From: Petrosia ficiformis
Lineage: Eukaryota; Porifera; Demospongiae; Haplosclerida; Petrosiidae
DNA: 64,000 bases
Direction: 5' to 3'
NCBI GenBank assembly: GCA_947044365.1
Contig: OX345638.1
Span: forward strand, 6,085,201-6,149,200
The number at the start of each line of letters is the position of its first letter. Position 1 is the stretch's first letter. The position numbers and the translations under genes were made by a program. Below are positions 1 through 12,100 of this stretch, piece after piece. The notes beneath the pieces were generated by a model. It worked only from the letters and a program-made list of their open reading frames with translations. It was not told the DNA's origin and made no database searches.

Positions 1-1004
1 AGACTTGTGGCAAAGCTGAATCCAACTCATAATATTTCCTGGTATCTGTGATATATATTAATGTGGCCCAATTTGTGACAACCTCACTTATGGCACTAAA
101 TAGATGCTTACCTTGCCTTCCAGCCATTTTGTTGTATCGCATGTACGAGGAGCATTAACTGGATACCAAATTTCATTGGCTTCCTGTGCAAAATGGCCAA
201 ATAGTAAGTATTTAAAAATAAACACTATGTGACTCAAGTGTGGTTTTCACAAATTCAGAGGTTTTTTGAAGCTTGATCCAAGTTAGTTCAATAACAGTTA
301 AATACTGTGCCATTAGAAAACCCCTTGAACCAATTAACAAAGAGTTAATACTATTAATGACATGTACAGTACATATGTGATACACTAGCCAGCTAATGAA
401 GATAACAGATTTTAATTGTTTTTATAAGGAAGCTATTTATAAAGGCTTTAGAAAACTGTAGAGAGTATAAAAACTTGCACCTCAATCACTGAATGTACAT
501 GTATCTGTTAAAAATAAAGTATTACTTATAGTATATGACAGTGGTCACCAATATTAGTTAATGTTATATAATACTTCTACTGATATACTAAAACTTATTA
601 TAATAGACATATAGTTTAGCTAAAGTTATGTGGTGTGGGTCCAATGAACTCTTAATTAACTCCATTACTCATTGAGACACTTCCTGTTACTTACACCTCA
701 ATCACTGTATCTGTTAAGATGAACAACTTTATGTACATGATATTATCAGGAAAGAAAGAAAGAAAGACACCTGAGGCAATTGAAAAATGAGAGTTGCCTC
801 AGGTGGGATTCGAACCCATGACACACTGTACTCCAGACAGATGTACAGTATATAAATCAGTAGAGTCACTGTATTGTACAGTAATTACTCAGGAGTTTCA
901 TTTTCAGACTAAAACGTAATCATAATAATGAGACTGACTGATAGTACAACTAATTTACTATAATTATGGTGAATTTCTATTGACATGTGAACACTATATT
1001 ACAG
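1..1004. other. non-coding / intronic sequence at left edge
   Basis: I see no open exon here. It is probably intron or upstream sequence of the + strand gene whose exons begin at 1005. A short inverted repeat (cctgaggcaa near 769, ttgcctcagg near 794) lies beside a tRNA B-box-like string read on the minus strand near 820-835, but no tRNA fold can be made. Confidence 0.4.
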
Positions 1005-2316
1005 ATGTGAGAAAGATTCTCCAGAAATGCCTGTAAAGTCTCCTAAAGCTAAAGATGAGACAGAAGTAGGTGTGGCCAAGAAAGAAAAAAAGGTGAAAAA
1101 GAAAATTCAAAGAGAACCAGAGAGCTCTGGAGGATCAGAACAGGTATGAGGACATTGTCATGTGACTTACGATATCAGTCATGTGACTGATACGAGCAAG
1201 GCAATTCACATTGTAAATGTTAGCTATTATGCTGGTTTGTACAGGAAGCCAAACTTTTACATACAGTTATATTCATTTTGTATAGGGCTGGGACAAAGGC
1301 TGGAAAACAGCCTTCGAAGCTTCGTCAGCAAAAATGAACAAAGGTTTGCACGCATTTTTATCAATGTTGCTCTTACCTTGATTGGCTATAGAAAGCTTCC
1401 AAAACTGGATTATTACTTTATACTAGTACTAGTGTTGTTCCTGTCACTGTTTCTATCCAGATTAGGCATCATTTGACTGAGAAATAAGACAAAACAGGCA
1501 GCAACTGAGCCTCAACATTCCTGGAACACACTCACACTGTTAACCACACGTTTAGACTGTAGAAGTGCACATGTGCAAACATTAAAATGGGCATGGCAGT
1601 GAAACTTAGAAGGTAGAAATTTAGCTTCGAATGTGCAGCAAATGAACAAAGGTGCGAACCTTCAAACCTTTTTCCCAGCCGTAATTTAGTATAACAATTT
1701 TGTTAGCTTACATGTATATGAAATGATGTAACATCACCACGAGTGCATTCATTCATACATTGGATTCATTCATCATTATTTCTCTACAGGAAGAATGTAC
1801 AGAAGAATCTAAAACGTATGTTAATAGAGTTACTGTATGGTGACTTCCTATTGACATGTGAACACTATATTACAGATGTGAGGAGGGTTCTCCTGTAAAA
1901 TCTCCTAAAGTTAAAGTTGATACAGAAGTAGATGTGGCCAAGAAAGAAAAAAAGCTGAAAAAGAAAACTAAAAGAGAACGAGAGACCTCTGGAGGATCAG
2001 AACAGGTATGGAGATATTGTCATGTGACTGATACTAGCAAGGTAATTCCCTCTTTGTACAAGCCAAAAAAAACTTAATATGGAATTATTTGTTGTATAAC
2101 AATTTTTCAAAGCAAGTGTTTAAATGTGATCACTGCATTGTGATGAAGTACTGTTTTACCAGAGTTTATAAATAGCTTTTGTGAATATTAATTTTAATTG
2201 TTTGTACATTGTCATTCATTCATTCATTCATTATTTCTCTACAGGAAGAATGTAGTGAAGAGTCTAAACAGCACAAAAAGAAGAAAAAGAAACACAAGAA
2301 AGATGATGATGATTAA
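1005..2316 (+). CDS. 3' part of a Lys-rich protein with Asp tail; duplicated exon pair
   Basis: Four exons can be read: 1005-1143, 1790-1815, 1876-2005 and 2245-2316, all with AG acceptors and GT donors and compatible phases. Exons 1+2 and 3+4 are tandem duplicates. Each pair encodes a cysteine-containing Ser-Pro-Lys stretch (SPxKSPKxK), a Lys/Glu run (VAKKEKK) and an acidic EECxEESK motif. The protein ends HKKKKKKHKKDDDD then TAA at 2314-2316. The 5' part lies left of the window, so the product is unknown. Low-complexity basic/acidic composition suggests a disordered, possibly nuclear tail, which is only a guess. A decayed third copy lies at 31793-34559. Confidence 0.6.
1284..1682. mobile_element. 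hAT-like MITE (tentative)
   Basis: The left end reads tagggctgggacaaaggctg and the right end, reverse-complemented, reads ggctgggaaaaaggtttgaa, giving imperfect terminal inverted repeats about 400 bp apart inside the intron between the first two Lys-rich exons. The flanks (ttttgta and tttagta) could be an imperfect target duplication. The small ORF inside has no recognisable domain. Confidence 0.35.
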
Positions 2317-2824
2317 AAGTCTTATCTTTAAACACTTTGTTATCATCTCTTGTTTTTTGTTTTTCAATATTTTTGTTGGAATTTTCGATTGTCTTATGTA
2401 ACAAATTTTGAATTTCCACAGGTTGGAGCTTCTGGTGTGAGAATAATTATAGTGAGAGATGTTACGTGACGTTTAAGCTGGACCTTTATGCAAGCAAATT
2501 AAAATTGTTTTTAAAAATCCAAATTCTTTTCCATCTACTGTGTGTATGCAGTCAGAGTACACAATACAGTTGAATGTCTTGGTAGTCACTTGTATGGGGT
2601 ACCTACTAGATGTGTATATACCTAAATTATGGCAGTTGTCACAGAAAATCTAATCCCCACTCATTTTTGATCTGGCCAGGGTGAATTTGCTAGCAGGCCT
2701 ATCTTGTACACTTCTCCACAAGCATAATAATTGAATAATTATTGTTATAAAAGTTGAAGAACTAAACTTTGCAAAAATATGTGTGTGCATGCATATATCT
2801 AATCTTACTACAACAGTATATTAA

Positions 2825-3147
2825 TTAATGTCTGCATCTCTTCAGCACTTTCTTATCATCATCCCTCGAATCTTCAAAATAAACAGAATATTCTATAGCT
2901 AACTCCTTAGCCTTTGCACAGTATCCTAACAACGCAAAAGAGCGAATAAATTCTTTCCAAGTCCGATGCTCCTTTTTCTGTTTCCATTTCGTAAGTATTG
3001 CTATTTTTTGGTTCTCTAAATTTTCAGGATTATCTTTGTCAATCTCATCACAATCTCCTAAACTAAGTTTAAGATGTACACAGAATGATTGCACATGTTG
3101 TATATCATGTAAATGAACCAGTAAATCTTCATCAGATAGATATAAGC
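2825..3147 (-). CDS. Gene A exon 16: C-terminal Death domain
   Basis: The last exon starts in phase 1 (tttttacag|gctta). It encodes LSDEDLLVHLHDIQHVQSFC, LKLSLGDCDEIDKDNPENL, ILTKWKQKK, TWKEFIRSFALLGYCAKAKE and LAIEY, a typical six-helix Death-domain pattern with the conserved WK(Q) and TW(K)xF/L elements. It stops at 2825. It is paralogous to 35413-35747. Death domains assemble homotypically in signalling complexes. Confidence 0.7.
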
Positions 3148-6100
3148 CTGTAAAAATTAATTATATTAAAGTATAGGAAAAAATTATTAGTCATTTTATA
3201 CACCAATATTATAATAATTGATCAATATTAGTGATTATTTCATTATTTAATTCTCACATCCTGTTTTATCATCTATTGTAGGTTTTATCACATTATCAGT
3301 TTCTTTATTTTCATTTGATTCAATGTCTACAGAGAATAAGAGTAATGTATAATAATGTTTACATCTCAAAATCTGGAACACATTCTCACATAGCCAGATC
3401 CAACTGAGGAATCTGGAGACAAACTATATATACTGCACACTTCAAATTCACCTTCTGAAAGTAACAATACTGAGAATTCATTGTCACCAAACTCACTATC
3501 AGCTCCTACCAACTTGAATTCAAAGTTGCCAAAACTAGGAGATAAATGAGATGACCAAACAAATTCGTAAATCCTGTGCGGAATATAGGAATTATTCTTT
3601 GGATGGTAGCATTCTATCACTGTCTTTTCAATCTAAAATATAAAATATAAACTTCAATTGAATTGTAACAGAAACAAATATGTACCTGAGGTGAACGAAC
3701 TTCCAGGACTTTCCAAGAACCGATGAAATAGCTTTTTGGTACTATTTGCAGATATGTTGCATTTTCCTGGAGTTGTAATAGAAAATCTTCATTTAGATAA
3801 TAGTCCTTGTATTGCTGCTGAACATGCTAATGTGAAAAGAATTGTGGTTTTAAAAACAAAAAATTGTTGAACACAATATCAGAACAACCTTGATAAAAGT
3901 GGGTTCATTCTTTGTTATTGTGAAAACCATATCCCATACTCCACCTGATTTAAATAATGATTTGTACAACACCTGAAAAAAGTATTGTTGATTGGGAGGT
4001 ATGATTGCTCCAGTTGCAAAGCAGCTGAAGTGATGTACATCAATGGAAGCTGAATTGTGAAATGTTAAGAAAGTACCACCTTCCATTTCTTTAAACTGAT
4101 ATGGTGGACCACTGGAACAGTCGGCAGTATAAAATCTGAAATAAGAGGCTTCATCTTCTGACTTGATAATGGCGGCATGAGGAAGATGGAGAGTAACATT
4201 CTTTTTGAACTGTTCAGAGCTGCTAATTTGGTATATACCACTCACAAGATAACAATCTGGAGGTAGCATAAAATCACCAGCAATGATAGCCTTTACATGT
4301 AGTTCTGTTCTATGTCCAGCTGGTAGAGATCCTTCTGGTACTTCTATACGTAAACCAAATTGAACCCAATCCAAGGTAAATGGTCTGTTGTCTCCAGTGA
4401 CTGCAAAATGTTTCTCACTGATCACCTGCATACCATCATCTTGAAAATGGCAATGATAATAATAGTAATAATAATTATTACTAAATCTTTTCACTAAAGA
4501 GGCAAAGTTTCAAGCAATATGAAGCATGGTGCAGTGTTTACCAAATATTCTTAATTACAAAACACTGTTGGAAAATTAAAAATCTGTACTGTAATTATGA
4601 TAATAATAATAATAGTGAAAAGAGATGAGATCCAGTGAATGAGCAGGTAGATATATTATAGAGAAAAAAAACAGGACAGTTGTTCAGGCATATAAAAACA
4701 TTAAAATTGAAGTAACTGTCCAAAAGTGTTCGTAAATTTATAGTATTCGGTAAACAAATGATGCAAATAGCTAAAGAGTTCACAACAAATTGTATACTGG
4801 AAGTGAAATTGTGTATCATTAATTTAAAGACTGCAACACATTCCATTGACTAAGGTGAAAAGGTCTACTATACATATAACTATAGATTGGGATAATATCA
4901 TGCTGATCTATGCACCTAGGCTACTATAGTCTGTAAGTACATGTACTTCAAAGAAAGCTAAAGTTGTGGCAACTGTAAGGTAAAAATAAACTAATTATTA
5001 ATTCAACATCCATTATATTCAAATGATTCAAAAGTAACACAGCAATGATTATGTACCTGAATCCCAATTAGTGAATGAGAACAATCCAATAGTCATTGAA
5101 AACAAAATCATTAAGGTAACAGCCGTCACAAGCAAAGCCTTATGACCTACATGATTGTAATTACCATTTTTTATGTATGGCACTCAATTTAATTTCACAT
5201 AAGAGCCAATCAACCCAAAAATCATAGGGCGGGAGTTTATAACTCCTACGAATGATGAAACTGCATAAACAATTCTTAAAACAGTTATTATTAAATTCGG
5301 TTGGCCATCACTAATTGTAATAGTGTAGTCTAGTGCAGTAACTGCAAGTGGAAACTTTGATTGACTGAGTTACCCAGTTCATGAGTTACAGTTCATTTCA
5401 TAAGTTGACTTTCGTTGCTCAAATGACCTTTTCCAGTTTGACAGGCTAAAATCATCATGTCGCGATATATTTACTTATGTATTTTGTATGATAAAGAAGT
5501 AACTCAAGATTTGGAGTGATCGTGCCATCCAGCAATAGCTCTTAGATTTGATCATGCAATTGCAATCATTCACATGGAGTTACATACTACTACATTTTTT
5601 TATGAGCTCCTGGTATGTAAAAAAAAAATTAATTATAAAAATTCAAATAGATATTAATTGAAAATTTATGCCATTTCGCTTTTGATGGTGGTTGATCATT
5701 ATGTATTACAATACTTGATGATCAATAAAAAGAAATTCTTATTGCAGTATGCAGTGCTGCATTCAGAGAAGTTGCCAAGGGAGAGGGGGGGGCAAAAGAG
5801 GTATTTGCCGAAACAATGTGGGGTCAAGCCCCATATCCATGTGTGCAGGCACATGGCCAACTAGGGGCTGAAATCCATATCCATGTGTGCAGGCACATGG
5901 CCAACTAGGGGGGAAAACTCATATCCATGTGTGCAGGCACATGGCCAACTAGGGGGTGAAACCCATATTCATGTGTGCAGGCACATGGCCAACTAGGGGG
6001 TGAAACCCATATTCATGTGTGCAGGCACATGGCCAACTAAGGGGGTGTGGGGCATGCTTCCCAGGGAAAGGTTTAGACTCTCTGAGATCACTTCTGGTGC

Positions 6101-9100
6101 ATTTTCAGACAAATATAAGATGGGCAGCAGACATGACAAGTCATTACAGCATCCTCCCACCTAATTAAGGGCAATGAGAATCTGTGTTATGAACAACTGA
6201 CAAGATAAGGCATACAAGTTCTTTCTATAGAAATGGCAATTAGATATTGAGAATTCAAAGTCTAAGAATCCGAATGCTAAAAATAAATTAAAACTCTTTC
6301 ATTGTGGAGCCATATTTTGACGTTATCTTAATGTTGAATTATTTTACTATCTGTGCTTTCACAGATAGTCTGCTACCTAAAACGTAAGTTAGAACCTTGA
6401 AGTGAAAAAATATACATGCACAATATTATTATTAATGAGGTGTAAGTATGATGTATTATAATTACCTAAATGTCTCCAGAACAGGCCAACGAGTAAGATC
6501 AATCCAACACTCCATAAAGAATGTACCCACCATTCTATATAAGTGTACACTAATTATAATTACTATATATTTAATGCACACACATAGATATATGGAATGA
6601 AATATTATTATATATTATACTATATATATATATATATAATTATGTCATACTGTGAAAGGCAATGAAACCAACCAATCAGATCCATTTATGGAGCTATCAT
6701 TATGCAACCAACAATGTTATCTGATTGGCTGAAGCTTTAAAATAAACGATGATTAGAAAAACAATAAGGTTGTTGGTTGTCAGACATGAGAAAGTTATCA
6801 GCATAGAATGGCTAATGGTCACTACAACGTAATCATAGGAAGGTTTTTTTCTCCATAATTATAATATTATCTTGTTTCACCATACACCATTTATTCAAAT
6901 TGTAATATCTATACTACTGAGATTTGCCTCATATGCTATGTAATAATACACTGCAAAAAAATGTTAAAACAACAAACTTATTGGTTAGTACAGTTGCAAC
7001 GGAATAGTCCAAAATGGAACCTATATGGTGATGTACATTTACGTGTACATGTACTAATTATAATCCAATAATTGAAATTCCAATTTCCTTATTCCTGTTT
7101 AATAGATATACAAAGAAGCAGAATACATATTTTAACTAAAATCCTTGTAGGTTTCTAAACCTTCTTTGTTCATTTAATATGAGATATTACATGTAGGTAT
7201 GATAATTGATACATACATATATCTTTTATGTATTTTAATATAATTAGTACAAAGTAGCTATGGTATTAGATGCATGTATCCTGAACGACCAACTAATTGT
7301 TAAATCCTTGCAACTGCACTGACCAATACATTTGTTATTTCAACAATTCTATTTTTGCAGTGTAGTTACTATGAAGATACTTTAATTTATATATGCAAAA
7401 AAATAGACACACAGACATGCACACAGACAAAATGAACCGGGCTAAAAGTCACTAGTTTTGCAAATACAGTACTAAAATCTGCAATTAAAACTGGTTAAAT
7501 CTTATTTACAAAGAGTAAAGCTAGTTTTAAAATAATTATTATAATTTTTAGCCATTGGCAATCCAATATACGTCCATTTAGACTAGCCTGAAGAATGGTT
7601 ATCTAGTAAAAATGTTGATAACTGTAGGGAAAAACACAATGTGGGAGACATGTATTTTATAGCTAGAGATATTGTAGATACATGCATGTATAATTATTAA
7701 TATCTTTGTATCTGTTTCAGTAATTCAAAAGTGATGTGATTATTGATAGAGTTGATGAAATTTACCTGGAAATAAAAGTGTCTGATGCATATTAATGTTT
7801 ACAATCAATCCAACAATGAGCCATACAAGAATTAGAGATGTTTTCAATTCTATAATAATGATAAATGTTTTGTAGCAATGGGTAATGTAATAATGAATAG
7901 TGTACAATAGATGCACCAATTGGAAAAAAATACATTTGGTAGCTTCATGATTTTCCAATTGATGTGCTCCAAACAATTTAAGTTTTGATAGTATCACTTT
8001 TAATTATAAGGTACCATTCCAATCTTGTTTCTGTACTTTTTTAGGTGAGAAAAAGAAATAAGTATAATAAATTGAGTTTCAAACCTGAGGAAGTCATTGA
8101 CATTAATTATGTTAGAAACTTAACAGATCTAGAGTACTTCAGTTTCATCAATGATTTGTGTAACCCATGGCCAGTAGTATTCAGTGTAAACAGACAGTCT
8201 TGTCTGTGTGCATGTCTGTGTGTGCATGTCTGTGTGTCAATTATCATGACAAGACTGTACTAAATTATTATTAGTTGCAGTTACTGAAAGGATCTTCATT
8301 CTTTTGTTTATGAATTATTATTGCAGCAGAAATAATACTATTACAATGATGTGTAAGCATATATATATTGTGCTTCAGCAAAGTGATACAATGTTAAAGC
8401 TAATTATAATTATGTACCTGAATATCTCTGACCAAGGAAATAGAACAATAACAATCCAACAATCCACAGTAGAAGCATCCAAACTAAGTGATTATCATAA
8501 GTGTCTAATTTAATAATAAATAATGTACACATAGTTGTTATAATAAATAGTCAATGCACATGTATATGATTAAAACTTTAACAGTATCATTTATGCTGCA
8601 TATTAATCTGTGTATCTTCTTTGCTCTTTCAGTGTTAGTGTTATTGGACTCTTTGCTTAAGCAACTCATATTGTTTGAAGGGTATAGGTGTTGAATTAAT
8701 GCTTTGATATCTTGTATAATTGAGGTATACTGGCCACTACAACATCAAACACTGACTGTGAGCTCTCTGACATAGCAGTCACCGACACTGCTATCCTCTC
8801 ACGTTAGGTTAATTCAGCCTTGAATGCCATGCTGTAGGTGGCCAAGTGCATAAATAATAGCGACTACACATGCACAGTAAACCATACCAAACAACACACC
8901 ACACAATTTAACCATCAAAATTACAAAAAATTCACGTAGGCTACTTATTGTGCAGGTACTCCAAAGAAAGCTTGTGTATCTTGTCAAAGTCATGGTAACA
9001 GAATAGGTAGGTCACTATAAAGTTGCAAATTATTTATTCTGTATACATCTCATATAAATCTGTTTTTTCTTGTTCTAATATTTCAAGTAAAGAGAATTAA

Positions 9101-12100
9101 TTATAATTATGTACCTGAATATATCCAATACCAGTTAATGATGAAGGAAAATGCAATGAGCATTGCAAGCAAGAGAACAATTGCCGATACTGCAATTCCA
9201 AACCAACCTGTGTAAATACATACATGTATAATTGTATAACTAAATTTAATACAATTTATAATTATAATATTATGCATTGGCTTTTTAAGTTTATGAGATA
9301 ATCCCATTAACCAAAAAATATAGGGAAGAGAGTAGCATCTATGTAGCAGTAAGTCCATGAACAATTGAAATGGCTCGGGACCATAGTAGGCTAACTTAAA
9401 ACGAACTACTGGAAATTGTTCATATTGCAATAAAAATTACGTGTACCTCACTGCCAAATATGATTTTTTTTTTGATTTCTTTAATTTTTATCTGTTACTG
9501 AAACACATTTTAAGAGTATGTTTTTGATAACCTGGGTATGTTACAGTTTTATAGATTTGTCAACTATGGTTCTCAGCCCTTCAATTGAAATTGCATACGC
9601 TGCTTTTATTATGTTTACTTGAAGCTACTGTACTAGACTATATTACAATTAGTAATGATAGATGTGACCAACAGAATCTATAAAATGAAATCTCTGGTTG
9701 AGTGAGTAACTCAGTTCATGAGTTACCTAGAACTGGAAGTTAAGAGCATAAAGTGAAATGCACTTCAATTATTTTTTCACATTTGAAGTAGTATGACATA
9801 TATTTACAATACAAACAGACACAACAATATTCTCCTGCCTCGATCATAAGGATAATGGGACCTGTGTTTATAAATAGATACCAAAATCATTTCTATTAAT
9901 CACAACATACAAGACAGCTGCAAGATGAGTGTGTTAATTAAGGTGTAGTCAGCTGGCAACGTTCTCAATTTGATGATACTTCAGGTGTACAATAAACCTA
10001 AAGCTTCAGGTTTATAAGACTTTAAAGATACTAAGTTAGATTCACCCTTATGTAAACCAATCATTAGAACGACCTTTAATGTCATGGAAAGCTTGGGCAA
10101 ACTTACATTTATACAAGCTGACATGAAAAAGTGCTACTTCAACAATTACATAGTCGTTGAAATATACTACCATAATTCATTAATAATTATAAGATACATG
10201 CTTGCATACCAAAGATAATTCGATCACTATAAAGGCTACTGCTATCTGCAAAATGTTAACATGTCACTACTATGTCCATAGGAATTTTATCACACAAAGG
10301 AAGCGCAAGTGTACATTATCATTTCATGCATTTGTATCATCCTCAATGAAGCATACTGAAGTATGCTGAAGTTACACTGATTGAACAGTGGTTTGGGAAA
10401 GCTAATAGAATCAGTATAAATTTTGAGGAAACAAATTGTAATATTCCAGTTCTGACTGATTTAGACTGCAATTAGGCTTACACTTACGTCTTCAGGCCCC
10501 AGGAGTACACAGAAAGGTAGAGACACTAGTGCCATCAGCAATGCTTAATACATAGTCATCACAAAGCAAATATAGGGATGTTTTTCTCTATATACACTTG
10601 TTCTCCATACATCTTGTTTTATACAATTTTAGTATAATAATCATCATAATAATTCTATCTGCTGTGAAGTAGTACATCCATTTTATGATTTACCATTGAT
10701 CTTTAATTGCTTTACTGGATTTAATAATCAACATACAATACTCAGCATGTGAGAATTATGTATTAGCATGTTATAATGTATGTATAGTTCCGTACATGGT
10801 GATGCTTTTTAAAATGACATGTAGCTGAATTTCACTCACCTCTTTCTTTTGCTACAGGTAATCTCTTTTTTTCCATTTCATGAAACTCTATATTTTCCTG
10901 TGTATCCATGACTACCTGTGGAGACTCTACTTCGCTTTTGTACTCCTCAGACACGTTAGTCGGTTTGTTATCAATCTTTGCCTGAAGAGATCGATTAGGA
11001 CATTCCTCCTCTTCATGAAATTGTAAAGAATAGCGATGGTAGTATTTACCACATCCATATCGGCATTTCTCTATAACATATTGGCACTTGTTGCTCAGAT
11101 GTCTATGAAGTTCTCCCAATTTTCCTTTCCAAACGCAATCATGATTCTCACAACGAACTTGCAAATCATAAAGATCGTTAGACTGTGTCCTTTTATCGAG
11201 AATGGTTGTGAAATTTTTACGACAACAAGGACAAGTCTGTTGATTGGCATCAATACCACGTTTAATACAAACCTAATAGGAAACAATATATCATTGAGAA
11301 ACAAGATAATTATATAATATCCCTATAACTGCTTTGTGGTGTCAAGCCTTGAGCACTCAGTGATCATGGCTGATTTTAGTATGCCTGATAATATAGTTAT
11401 TATTTTGTTATCAAATCTCCTTACCTTTTAAATGAGCTTGTAGAACTTTATGAATATATTTCAGGTAGAATAGCTAGCTATTTGTTCCAGTTTGTACGTA
11501 AGCTTTCTTTCTGCAGAGCTCGAGCACGCTTTCAATTACGTGCCATGCCCATTAATTGACCAGGCCTTAAGCCGCTCGGAATGACGCAACTTGCTTGACT
11601 ACGTATTCAATGCATACCACGTAAGTGAATGAGGCAGTGCAGAACCCTCACCACAAGTGTGATTTGGGAAACAACTTGAGAATGATTCAGTCATTGACAA
11701 GGAAATAACTGCAGACAATATTTGACTAATACAATTATTATACTGAGATTATATTATAGTTGCATTACAACTTACACTCCAAGTCCTACTAGCTATAACT
11801 ATAGTATAAGATTACAAGTGCAGTGTTAAAATCCAGACTTGAAAGTCTGGATTGAATGTTTACATTCAATCACGTGGATGAAATAAATGGGTGGAGCTAG
11901 AAATTGCAGAAAGTGAGGGTTAATCATAATTATATACATTAAACCTGTGGAAAGCAATCCTAGGGATGACCCAATGGGCCATAAAAAAGTATCCCTATGA
12001 TTGCTTTGTGGTGACTATCACTCATTGCTGATGGCACTAATGTCTCAATCTTTCTATGTACTCTGAACACTAGATCCTTGATGAAATTGTACAATAATCT

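Noticed and set aside
780..860. tRNA-like sequence (gggttcgaatccc on the minus strand)
   Set aside because: Only a B-box-like string and a possible anticodon stem can be found; no acceptor stem or A-box, so at most a tRNA-derived scrap.
3366..3451. Extension of gene A exon 14 to the TGA at 3366
   Set aside because: It would end the protein before the Death exon and breaks phase with the conserved acidic linker; the donor GAAG|gtgaat at 3452 restores the frame.
5820..6048. Possible CRISPR-like array (regular palindromic repeat)
   Set aside because: The units abut with no variable spacers and the context is eukaryotic intron; it is a plain 44-bp tandem repeat.
8045..8263. + strand ORF with plausible composition (FKPEEVIDINYVRNLTDLEY)
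   Set aside because: It lies in a gene A intron on the opposite strand, runs into a tgtctgtgtg repeat, and has no supporting neighbour exon.
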